Assembly (NCBI GenBank): GCA_964639335.1 | Contig: CAZXCJ010000045.1 | Span: 1-5,826, forward strand | Direction of reading: 5' to 3' | DNA length: 5,826 nt | DNA from: JAIOTH01 sp964639335 | Lineage (GTDB): Bacteria > Patescibacteriota > Patescibacteriia > UBA1558 > S5-K13 | Part shown: piece after piece, positions 1-5,251 of the stretch | Layout: every line of letters starts with the position of its first letter | Position numbering within the stretch: position 1 is the stretch's first letter | Translations under genes and position numbers: made by a program | Notes under the pieces: model-generated | Told to the model about the DNA's origin: nothing | The model's input: the letters and a program-made list of their open reading frames with translations, nothing else | Database searches by the model: none

Positions 1-41
1 TTTTATATGACTCAACCGATTAGTCTATGGTAAGAAAATAG

Positions 42-212
42 ATGACTCAATTCGAATTAATTGACAAAATTTCTAATTTAGTTTATGATAACGAGTTAAT
101 TTCTAGAATGGAAAATAATGCCCTACAAAGCGCTCAAGAAAATTTTTCTCCGGAAATTTATTATCAAAAATTAATAGAACTTTACAAAAATATAATTCAA
201 AAAAATAATTAA
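42..212 (+). pseudogene. C-terminal remnant of a family-4 glycosyltransferase (or a 56-residue small protein)
   Basis: Read from ATG 42 this frame gives 56 residues. Segments such as DKISNLVYDNELISRM and AQENFSPEIYYQKLIELY have the pattern of the last helices of GT4 enzymes: a helix with a 'D-x-E-L' turn, then 'A...A.E.FS.E....KL..LY'. The intact enzyme downstream ends in a similar way. A full GT4 protein is about 350-400 residues, so only the tail is present. In the same frame, stop codons at 21-23 and 39-41 cut it off from the left edge, and the other two forward frames are also closed within bases 1-61. This fits a decayed gene better than a gene merely cut by the window. A real small protein starting at ATG 42 cannot be excluded, but the start has no convincing ribosome binding site. 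The family resemblance is judged by eye. Confidence 0.45.
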
Positions 213-219
213 CAAGGTG

Positions 220-247
220 TGTGTTATTTGTATTGTATTAGTATAAT
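220..247 (+). promoter_or_regulatory. Possible promoter of the glycosyltransferase gene
   Basis: A perfect TATAAT lies at 242-247. The only -35 candidate at sensible spacing is TGTGTT (220-225, 16-bp spacer), a poor match to TTGACA. Transcription would start near 254, leaving a leader of about 30 bases before the ATG at 285. The -10 overlaps the ATTNGTA motif series of this leader, so it could be a chance product of AT-rich sequence. Confidence 0.35.
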
Positions 248-283
248 TAGTACACATTCGTATATTGGCATCGGACATTAGTA
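238..283 (+). repeat. Degenerate ATTNGTA motif series in the glycosyltransferase leader
   Basis: The heptamer ATTAGTA occurs at 238-244, 246-252 and 277-283, with ATTCGTA at 256-262 and the weaker ATTGGCA at 264-270. Start-to-start spacing is 8, 10, 8 and 13 bases, so this is not a clean tandem array. It ends two bases before the ATG at 285. It is reported because the leaders of secD and secF carry much cleaner heptamer arrays in the same position. ATTAGTA is the reverse complement of TACTAAT, which is close to the secD unit. Chance in AT-rich DNA remains possible. Confidence 0.35.
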
Positions 284-284
284 T

Positions 285-1430
285 ATGAAAATTGCTTATA
301 TTGGACAAAAGGGTATTCCTAAAACTCAAGGTGGGGTAGAGGCCCACGTGGAAAATTTAGCTTTGGAAATGGTCCGCAAAGGCCATCAAGTTTTCGTATA
401 CACCAGGCCTTATTATACAGATAAAAAATTAAAAAAATATCAAGGCATTAATTTAATTTCTTTACCCAGTATTAAAACTAAACACTTAGATGCTATTTCT
501 CATACTTTTTTAGCTACCATACATGCCTTATTCCAAAAATATGATATTATCCATTATCATTCTGTGGGTCCGGCTATTTTAAGTTTTATCCCCCGCTTAT
601 TCTCTCGAGCTAAAATAATTGGCACCTTTCATTGCATAGATAGATTTCATCAAAAATGGAATTTCTTGGCTAGAATAATTCTAAAATTAGGAGAACGAGC
701 TATTTGTAAATTTCCACATTTAACTATTACTGTTTCCCCTCATATTCAAAAATATTGTTTAGAAAAATATCAACAAAAAACAATTTATATTCCTAATGGA
801 TTTAAAATTGCCAAAAATCAAGAAACAGATATTTTAAAAAAATTCAATATTGAATCACAAAAATACTTTTTAGTTGTTTCTCGTTTAATTAGACATAAGG
901 GCCTACATTATATTATTAAGGCCTTTAATAAATTAAATCTTCCAAATTATAAATTAGTAATTGTAGGAAACGATTTTTACAATCCAGATTATAAAAAAGA
1001 ATTATATGCCATGTCTGCCACTAATAAAAATATTATTTTTACTGGCATTCAAACCGGAAAAAATCTAGATAAATTATTCACAAATGCCAAGGCCTTTATT
1101 TTAGCTTCTGAAGATGAGGGTCTTTCTATAACTCTTTTAGAAGCATTGGCTCATAAGCTTCCTGCTATTGTCAGCAACATTGAATCTAATCTTCCTTTTA
1201 TAAACAAGGATTTGGTTTATGGTTTTGAAAATAAAGATATAGAAGATTTAAAAGAAAAGATGTCTCAAGTGATTAAAAATTATTCTCAGGCTCAAACTAG
1301 AGCTGAACAAGCTCAAAAATATATTCAAACTAATTTTAATTGGCCCGAATTAGCAGAACAAATAAATAATTTATATTTAGAAACTAAAAAAACAAAAAAA
1401 TTAAAAACCCTTTTTCAACATCAGGACTAA
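285..1430 (+). CDS. GT-B fold glycosyltransferase, family 4
   Basis: This 381-residue protein is a probable retaining glycosyltransferase. It would move a sugar from a nucleotide-sugar donor to a growing surface glycan on the cytoplasmic face of the membrane. The N-terminal Rossmann domain starts at once with IAYIGQKGIP and the glycine loop GG at 16-17, typical of the GIPxxxGGxE subgroup; HYHSVGP (90-96) follows. The C-terminal donor domain begins near residue 190. It shows the R200/K205 pair (VSRLIRHKG) expected to hold the donor phosphates, and the GT4 EX7E motif E278...E286 in EDEGLSITLLEAL. Length is normal for the family and there is no signal peptide or membrane helix. ATG 285 is chosen because the fold begins directly after it; there is no clear Shine-Dalgarno, only a weak CGGA 8 bases upstream. 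Donor and acceptor cannot be read from sequence. A GT4-like remnant lies upstream and a terminator follows. Confidence 0.9.
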   Translation: MKIAYIGQKGIPKTQGGVEAHVENLALEMVRKGHQVFVYTRPYYTDKKLKKYQGINLISLPSIKTKHLDAISHTFLATIHALFQKYDIIHYHSVGPAILSFIPRLFSRAKIIGTFHCIDRFHQKWNFLARIILKLGERAICKFPHLTITVSPHIQKYCLEKYQQKTIYIPNGFKIAKNQETDILKKFNIESQKYFLVVSRLIRHKGLHYIIKAFNKLNLPNYKLVIVGNDFYNPDYKKELYAMSATNKNIIFTGIQTGKNLDKLFTNAKAFILASEDEGLSITLLEALAHKLPAIVSNIESNLPFINKDLVYGFENKDIEDLKEKMSQVIKNYSQAQTRAEQAQKYIQTNFNWPELAEQINNLYLETKKTKKLKTLFQHQD

Positions 1431-1452
1431 GATTTAATTTTAAAATAATTTT

Positions 1453-1476
1453 AAAACGCCCTCTGGGGCGATTTTT
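1453..1476 (+). terminator. Rho-independent terminator after the glycosyltransferase
   Basis: A perfect 5-bp GC stem, CGCCC (1457-1461) with GGGCG (1466-1470), encloses a TCTG loop and is followed by A and TTTTT (1472-1476). It lies 27 bases after the stop codon. It is one of the few GC-rich patches in the intergenic DNA and separates the glycosyltransferase from the secDF unit. Confidence 0.88.
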
Positions 1477-1482
1477 AAATAC

Positions 1483-1510
1483 TTGATTTTTTTCATAATT
1501 CATATATAAT
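1483..1510 (+). promoter_or_regulatory. Promoter of the secD-secF unit
   Basis: TTGATT (1483-1488) and a perfect TATAAT (1505-1510) are separated by 16 bp, directly after the upstream terminator. Transcription would start near 1517, giving a leader of about 58 bases that consists largely of the TACNAAC heptamer array. A second TATAAT at 1517-1522 lacks a good -35 and is less likely. Confidence 0.7.
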
Positions 1511-1529
1511 TTTATCTATAATCAATTTC

Positions 1530-1575
1530 TACAAACTACGAACTACTAACTACTAGCTACGAACTAATTAACTAC
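1530..1575 (+). repeat. Heptamer tandem array (TACNARC) abutting the secD start
   Basis: Five consecutive 7-bp units read TACAAAC (1530), TACGAAC (1537), TACTAAC (1544), TACTAGC (1551) and TACGAAC (1558). An 8-bp TAATTAAC (1565-1572) and a final TAC (1573-1575) then run straight into ATG 1576. The array fills most of the predicted leader and leaves no room for a Shine-Dalgarno sequence. The unit length is not a multiple of three. The same unit length, TAC phase and placement recur before secF. What it does is unknown; the repeat structure itself is directly visible. Confidence 0.85.
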
Positions 1576-3213
1576 ATGTCCAAAACAAACAAAACTAGAT
1601 TAATATTTTTAAGCATTATTGTCCTCGCTGTTTTAGCGGGCTTAATTGTTTACCCAAAACTACCAGATAATTTTCCGGGTAGTTCTTTTTTTAGTAAATT
1701 TAAACCAAATTTAGGTCTTGACCTGCAGGGCGGAGCCCACTTAGTTTATCAAGCAGATTTTTCAGCCATAGAAGTAGAAGATGAAAAATCTTCTTTACAA
1801 GGAGTAAGAGATGTTATTGAAAAAAGAGTAAATGCTTTTGGTGTAGCAGAACCATTGGTGCAATTAAGCGGTCAAAATAGAATTATTATTGAACTGGCCG
1901 GTGTCTTTGATATCCAAGAAGCAATTTCCCGCATTGGTGCAACGCCTTTATTGGAATTTAAAGAATTAGAAGAAAAAGAGCCGTCAGGGGAAGAAATTAT
2001 CGAAATCAACAAATATAATGACGAACAAAAAACTAAAGCTGAAGAAATTTTAAATAGATTAAAAACTGGAGAAGATTTTGCTCAATTAGCTCAAGAGTTT
2101 AGTGAGGACCCCGGATCTAAAGATAGTGAAGGCATAATTGATTTTACAAGCCAAGAAGTATTGGCTGAAGAATATGCTAATGCTATTTTTGATAAATTAA
2201 GCCCCGGACAATTAAATGACGAAGTCGTAAAAACGCAATTTGGTTATCATATCATTAAAAAATTAGAAGAAAGAGGAGAGGGAGACAATAAAGAAGTTAA
2301 ATCTCAACACATATTATTAATGACGCAATCGCTAGAAATTCAAAGTGAATGGAAGAATACTCAACTATCCGGCAAACAATTAAAATCATCTAATGTTTTA
2401 TATAGAGACACCACTGGCGAGGTGCAGGTTGGTTTAGAATTTAATGATGAGGGAAAGGATTTATTTGCCGAAATAACAGAAAGAAATATCGACAAACCAC
2501 TCGCAATATTTTTAGATGGTGAACCCATTACTATTCCTACGGTTAATGAAAAAATTATCGGTGGCAATGCCGTTATTACTGGCAGTTTTAATTTAATAGA
2601 AGCCAAAGAATTATCTCAAAGATTAAATGCCGGTGCTTTGCCGGTACCAATCAACTTAATTAGCCAACAAACAGTTGGGGCTAGCTTAGGTAAGATATCC
2701 TTAGAAAAATCCCTACTTGCTGGCCTGGTGGGTTTAATTATTTTGGCCTTATTTATGATTGCTTATTATAGATTGCAGGGTGTTTTCGCTGTGCTGGCCC
2801 TAGCTATTTATGCTTTAATATCTTTATCTATATTTGAATTAATACCTGTTACTTTAACATTGTCAGGAATTGCGGGATTTATTCTTTCTATTGGTATGGC
2901 CGTAGACGCTAATGTTTTAATTTTTGAAAGAACCAAAGAGGAATTAAGGGCAGGACAAGCCTTATTGCCCGCCATTGAAACGGGATTTAAAAGGGCATGG
3001 CCATCAATCAGAGATTCTAATTTTTCCTCTTTAATAACCTGTTTTATACTTTATTCTTTTGGAGCTAGCATGGTCAAGGGTTTTGCTCTTACTCTGGGTA
3101 TAGGTATTTTTGTATCTATGTTCAGCGCTTTAGTAATTACCAAAAACTTTTTAAGATTATCTGCCAAAGAAAAAATAGAAAAACATCTTTGGCTTTTTGG
3201 GATAAAAAAATAA
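1576..3213 (+). CDS. secD: Protein translocase subunit SecD with inserted parvulin-like domain
   Basis: With SecF, SecD uses the proton motive force to pull preproteins out of SecYEG on the outer face of the membrane. The 545 residues show TM1 at about 8-26 and the motif LGLDLQGGAHLVY (46-58). The P1 region follows, with RVNAFGVAEP (84-93) and GATPLLEF (121-128), then a parvulin-like insert at about 145-250. SecD sequence resumes at WKNTQLSGKQL (259-269). LNAGALPVPI and QTVGASLG (350-372) lead into five membrane helices between about 377 and 525. GMAVDANVLIFER (440-452) contains D444, which by motif position matches the proton-relay Asp of TM4 (Thermus D340). FKRAWPSIRDSN (471-482) is also conserved. 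ATG 1576 is preferred because TM1 follows immediately, although no Shine-Dalgarno precedes it. No terminator separates it from secF. Identity as SecD is near certain; the insert is the unusual part. Confidence 0.97.
   Translation: MSKTNKTRLIFLSIIVLAVLAGLIVYPKLPDNFPGSSFFSKFKPNLGLDLQGGAHLVYQADFSAIEVEDEKSSLQGVRDVIEKRVNAFGVAEPLVQLSGQNRIIIELAGVFDIQEAISRIGATPLLEFKELEEKEPSGEEIIEINKYNDEQKTKAEEILNRLKTGEDFAQLAQEFSEDPGSKDSEGIIDFTSQEVLAEEYANAIFDKLSPGQLNDEVVKTQFGYHIIKKLEERGEGDNKEVKSQHILLMTQSLEIQSEWKNTQLSGKQLKSSNVLYRDTTGEVQVGLEFNDEGKDLFAEITERNIDKPLAIFLDGEPITIPTVNEKIIGGNAVITGSFNLIEAKELSQRLNAGALPVPINLISQQTVGASLGKISLEKSLLAGLVGLIILALFMIAYYRLQGVFAVLALAIYALISLSIFELIPVTLTLSGIAGFILSIGMAVDANVLIFERTKEELRAGQALLPAIETGFKRAWPSIRDSNFSSLITCFILYSFGASMVKGFALTLGIGIFVSMFSALVITKNFLRLSAKEKIEKHLWLFGIKK
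2008..2340 (+). other. Parvulin-like (PpiC-type) domain inside SecD P1, apparently permuted
   Basis: SecD residues about 145-255 hold an insert that resembles a rotamase of the PpiC/PrsA family. Family-typical parts in order are a helix KAEEILNRLKTGEDFAQLA (154-172), the SEDPGS turn (176-181) with D178 at the position of the Pin1 catalytic Cys/Asp, the helix EEYANAIFDKL (198-208), SPGQL, and the strand KTQFGYHIIKK with H225. The first strand of a normal parvulin, an 'HIL' strand carrying the other conserved His, is missing at the front. A matching segment, VKSQHILL with H245, sits after H225 instead. The usual GGDLG loop is replaced by EGIIDF, so catalysis is uncertain and a chaperone role is possible. 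The domain would face outward beside the translocon exit. The resemblance is by eye, not by profile search. Confidence 0.8.
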
Positions 3214-3232
3214 AAAATAATGAATAATAGAT

Positions 3233-3302
3233 AATACTTAATACATAATACATAATACTTAATACTTGATACTTGATACTTAATACTTAATACATAATAC
3301 AT
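3233..3302 (+). repeat. Ten-unit 7-bp tandem array between secD and secF, ending at the secF start codon
   Basis: Exactly ten 7-bp units of consensus RATACWT tile 3233-3302 without a gap and end at the base before ATG 3303. In TAC phase they read TACWTRA: TACTTAA, TACATAA twice, TACTTAA, TACTTGA twice, TACTTAA twice, TACATAA and a final TACAT. Two more diverged units may precede them (AATAGAT at 3226-3232 and AATGAAT at 3219-3225). The array fills nearly the whole 89-base gap after the secD stop and contains no Shine-Dalgarno. Variation between units is confined to three of the seven positions, so it is a degenerate array and not a recent slippage product. Confidence 0.95.
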
Positions 3303-4292
3303 ATGTATAATATCATCGACAATACAAAACCATTTCAAATAGTATCAGCAGTTTTGATATTAATTAGCATTGCTTGTTTTATAATTTTTGGATTGAATTT
3401 GGGAATAGATTTTACTGGCGGTTCAATGTTAGATATAGAATTTCAAGGCATCTCCAGGCCCAGCATTAATGAAGTTCAAGAAGCACTAACAGAGTTTGAA
3501 TTAGAAAACTTAAAAATCCAACCCATTGAAGAAAATGGATATTTAATGCGCATGCAAACCATCAATGAAACAAAACATCAAAACATAATAGTCAAACTCC
3601 AAAATACTTTTACTCCTGAAGACGATACTAATCAGAATTTAAAAATAGAAACTATTGGCGAAGAAACAATTAGTGCTGATGCCATAGAAATTCAAACTCA
3701 AAATGATTCTATCGTAATAGAAAAAAGGTTTGATTCAATCGGGCCAGTTATTGGGGAAGAATTAAAACAAAAATCTATTTGGGCTATTTTTATAGTTTTA
3801 ATCGCTATTGTTTTATATATTGCTTATGTTTTTAGAAAAGTTGCCAAACCCGTAGAATCTTGGAAGTATGGACTTTCGGCCATAGCTGCCCTAGCTCACG
3901 ACGTAATTATAATTATGGGTGTATTTTGTATTTTAGGTTATCTGATGAATGTAGAAATAGATTCCTTTTTTATTACCGCGCTTTTAATTATATTAGGTTA
4001 TTCTGTAAATGATACCATTGTTACCTTTGATAGGGTTAGAGAAAATTTGCATAAAAAACAACACCTTACTTTTAAAGAATTAATAAATGTCAGCATTAAA
4101 GAAACTTTAACTCGTTCTATAAATACATCATTAACCACCTTTATAATTTTAATTTCTGTATTTATATTTGGTGGGGAAACTATAAAATTTTTCGTCTTAG
4201 CTTTAATGCTTGGGGTTGTAATCGGAACTTACTCATCAATATTTGTGGCATCCCCTTTATTATTATTTTGGTATAAAAGGAAGTATAAATAA
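3303..4292 (+). CDS. secF: Protein translocase subunit SecF
   Basis: SecF is the partner of SecD in the proton-driven accessory complex of the Sec translocon. The 329 residues have the standard layout. TM1 lies at about 11-30, followed by LNLGIDFTGGSMLDIEF (31-47) leading into the outer P4 domain. TM2 spans about 157-177, and TM3 includes ALAHDVII (196-203). TM4 carries the signature GYSVNDTIVTFDR (232-244), and the last helices follow TRSINTSLTT (270-279). D237 and R271 are 34 residues apart, the same spacing as Thermus D637 and R671, which take part in proton movement, so the pump looks functional. The start at ATG 3303 fits other SecF proteins, where a short stretch precedes TM1. No Shine-Dalgarno is present, because the heptamer array abuts the ATG. 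It is probably cotranscribed with secD and ends before a terminator. Confidence 0.97.
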   Translation: MYNIIDNTKPFQIVSAVLILISIACFIIFGLNLGIDFTGGSMLDIEFQGISRPSINEVQEALTEFELENLKIQPIEENGYLMRMQTINETKHQNIIVKLQNTFTPEDDTNQNLKIETIGEETISADAIEIQTQNDSIVIEKRFDSIGPVIGEELKQKSIWAIFIVLIAIVLYIAYVFRKVAKPVESWKYGLSAIAALAHDVIIIMGVFCILGYLMNVEIDSFFITALLIILGYSVNDTIVTFDRVRENLHKKQHLTFKELINVSIKETLTRSINTSLTTFIILISVFIFGGETIKFFVLALMLGVVIGTYSSIFVASPLLLFWYKRKYK

Positions 4293-4329
4293 GTTAAAAA
4301 TTGATAATTTGTAATTGATTATTGAAAAT

Positions 4330-4352
4330 TCAGCCCTTGGGGTTGATTTTTT
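4330..4352 (+). terminator. Rho-independent terminator after secF
   Basis: TCAGCCC (4330-4336) pairs with GGGTTGA (4340-4346), a 7-bp stem with one G-T wobble and a TTG loop, followed by TTTTTT (4347-4352). It lies 37 bases after the secF stop and closes the secDF unit. Confidence 0.85.
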
Positions 4353-4363
4353 ATTTGAAAAAC

Positions 4364-4392
4364 TTGACATTTATTAATTATTTTACTAAAAT
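4364..4392 (+). promoter_or_regulatory. Near-consensus promoter of the unrecognised gene at 4467
   Basis: A perfect TTGACA (4364-4369) and TAAAAT (4387-4392) are separated by the ideal 17 bp, just after the secF terminator. It is the best promoter match in the window. Transcription would start near 4399, giving a leader of about 68 bases that contains an inverted repeat (4429-4444). A strong constitutive promoter together with a perfect ribosome binding site suggests high expression. Confidence 0.82.
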
Positions 4393-4428
4393 TTTAGCGG
4401 TTTGTTTGGTTGTCGTATCTCAATCTTC

Positions 4429-4444
4429 TGTCCTAAATAGGACA
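4429..4444 (+). promoter_or_regulatory. Perfect inverted repeat in the 5' leader (hairpin or operator)
   Basis: TGTCCT (4429-4434), loop AAAT, AGGACA (4439-4444) form a perfect 6-bp inverted repeat, 7 bp if the flanking A-T pair closes. It lies about 30 bases downstream of the predicted transcription start and 10 bases before the Shine-Dalgarno. It could be an RNA hairpin or the binding site of a dimeric repressor. TCCTA (4431-4435) can also pair with TAGGA at 4454-4458, which overlaps the ribosome binding site, so two exclusive folds are possible. No known regulator is recognised. Confidence 0.5.
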
Positions 4445-4454
4445 AATAAAATAT

Positions 4455-4460
4455 AGGAGG
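4455..4460 (+). promoter_or_regulatory. Perfect Shine-Dalgarno site deciding the ATG at 4467
   Basis: AGGAGG is followed by TG and ends 6 bases before ATG 4467, near the optimum. A TTG at 4464-4466 in the same frame would extend the protein by one residue but sits only 3 bases from the site, so ATG 4467 is the better start. Confidence 0.88.
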
Positions 4461-4466
4461 TGTTTG

Positions 4467-5084
4467 ATGAACGACAAAGACACAAAAATAATTCAAATCA
4501 GTAATTGTGATTGGTTAATAAATTTAATCAATCCAATTGAAAAGGAAAATGGTGAGATTGTTGTGGAAAATTTTGTTCTTCATAGAAAGAATGACAAAAC
4601 TTTTCATGCTACCATGGTAGAGGCTAAAATCGGAGATATAAAATTCCGTCAGCCAATAATTATTGAACATGGTAATAACAATAAAGTCGGCGATATAGTA
4701 ATTATCTTTCGTAAAAATCCTCATAACCACCGCTGGATGGTACAATGTGATCAAGAAGATGTTTATGTTACTGAAGAAAAAATTGAAAAAATTGTTAGAG
4801 CTCAAAGATCTTCTTTGGACAATGTCAAACAAGCGGTTAACAGAAAGGTAATTATGGTTGGCGAAGGATACTCTAATCCTCGTCGCATTGGTGGAGAAAA
4901 AATCTTTCAACACTATGTCACTGTTGGTTGGGGACCGCAAATAGCCGATCAAATGATTGATGTTTTTGATTATGTTGATTTATTAGATTTTCAAGGACAA
5001 TCAGTTTTTTTGAAAACATTGAAGCATATGCCCCACGAAATGGCATACGAAATCCTGGATCAAATTCGCAAACCAGAAGAATAA
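4467..5084 (+). CDS. Unrecognised soluble protein, 205 residues
   Basis: I do not recognise this protein. It is a well supported gene: near-consensus promoter, perfect AGGAGG at optimal spacing, and a terminator after the stop. There is no signal peptide, membrane helix or lipobox, so it is probably cytoplasmic. Residues 1-100 alternate hydrophobic and polar residues (IVVENFVLHR, VGDIVIIFRK, RWMVQCDQEDVYV), suggesting a beta-rich domain. A charged helix at about 102-125 (TEEKIEKIVRAQRSSLDNVK) and a second mixed part follow. That part has VIMVGEGYSNPRRIGGE (128-144), VTVGWGPQIADQMIDVFDYV (151-170) and an acidic helical end. Two cysteines (14 and 94) and the cluster HNH at 86-88 do not form a known metal motif; the latter is not an HNH nuclease, whose histidines are spread over about 30 residues. 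The expression signals suggest an abundant, perhaps lineage-specific product. Confidence 0.88.
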   Translation: MNDKDTKIIQISNCDWLINLINPIEKENGEIVVENFVLHRKNDKTFHATMVEAKIGDIKFRQPIIIEHGNNNKVGDIVIIFRKNPHNHRWMVQCDQEDVYVTEEKIEKIVRAQRSSLDNVKQAVNRKVIMVGEGYSNPRRIGGEKIFQHYVTVGWGPQIADQMIDVFDYVDLLDFQGQSVFLKTLKHMPHEMAYEILDQIRKPEE

Positions 5085-5101
5085 AACCAAAACAAACCAG
5101 A

Positions 5102-5157
5102 ATGACTCCCTTTATAGAGTCATGACCCTTAGAAACATCTTTGGGTCATCTTTTTTT
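5102..5157 (+). terminator. Two overlapping hairpins with a T-run: tandem terminator
   Basis: Hairpin 1 pairs ATGACTC (5102-5108) with GAGTCAT (5117-5123) around an 8-base loop. Hairpin 2 pairs ATGACCC (5122-5128) with GGGTCAT (5143-5149); across a TT/TT internal loop it continues with AGA (5131-5133) and TCT (5138-5140). It is followed by C and seven T (5151-5157). Hairpin 2 is the functional terminator. The two share two bases and cannot both be fully formed. The outer arms ATGACTC and GGGTCAT can also pair with one wobble, giving a third fold. Confidence 0.85.
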
Positions 5158-5194
5158 ATATTAAAAATTACCAAAAAATAATAGTTAAAAACTC

Positions 5195-5222
5195 TTTACT
5201 TTTTTTATAAATAAGCTAAGAT
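5195..5222 (+). promoter_or_regulatory. Probable promoter of the lipoprotein gene
   Basis: TTTACT (5195-5200) and TAAGAT (5217-5222) are separated by 16 bp and lie after the upstream terminator. Transcription would start near 5229, a leader of about 36 bases. Each hexamer matches consensus at four or five positions, so this is weaker than the promoter at 4364. Confidence 0.5.
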
Positions 5223-5251
5223 AAAACAATCTTTTAAAAAAAAAGGGAAAT

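Noticed and set aside
1517..1522. Second TATAAT as the secD promoter
   Set aside because: No reasonable -35 lies 16-18 bp upstream, while the TATAAT at 1505 has TTGATT at 16 bp.
3233..3302. CRISPR-like array between secD and secF
   Set aside because: The units are 7 bp and contiguous, with no spacers. CRISPR repeats are over 20 bp and separated by unique spacers.
3051..3338. Reverse-strand reading frame across the heptamer array giving Tyr/Ile-rich repeats
   Set aside because: It is produced by reading the array antisense and by the 3' end of secD. It has no ribosome site and resembles no protein; secD and secF explain the region.
4464..4466. TTG as the start of the unrecognised gene
   Set aside because: It is only 3 bases from AGGAGG, whereas ATG 4467 has optimal spacing and is the stronger start codon.
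4552..4818. HNH nuclease in the unrecognised protein because of the residues HNH at 86-88
   Set aside because: In HNH nucleases the three residues are spread over about 30 positions in a beta-beta-alpha metal fold. Three adjacent letters are chance.
4524..4952. Reverse-strand reading frame of about 140 codons opposite the unrecognised gene
   Set aside because: It lies wholly within a forward gene that has a promoter, perfect Shine-Dalgarno and terminator. The reverse frame has none of these and reads as a low-complexity Phe/Asn-rich product.
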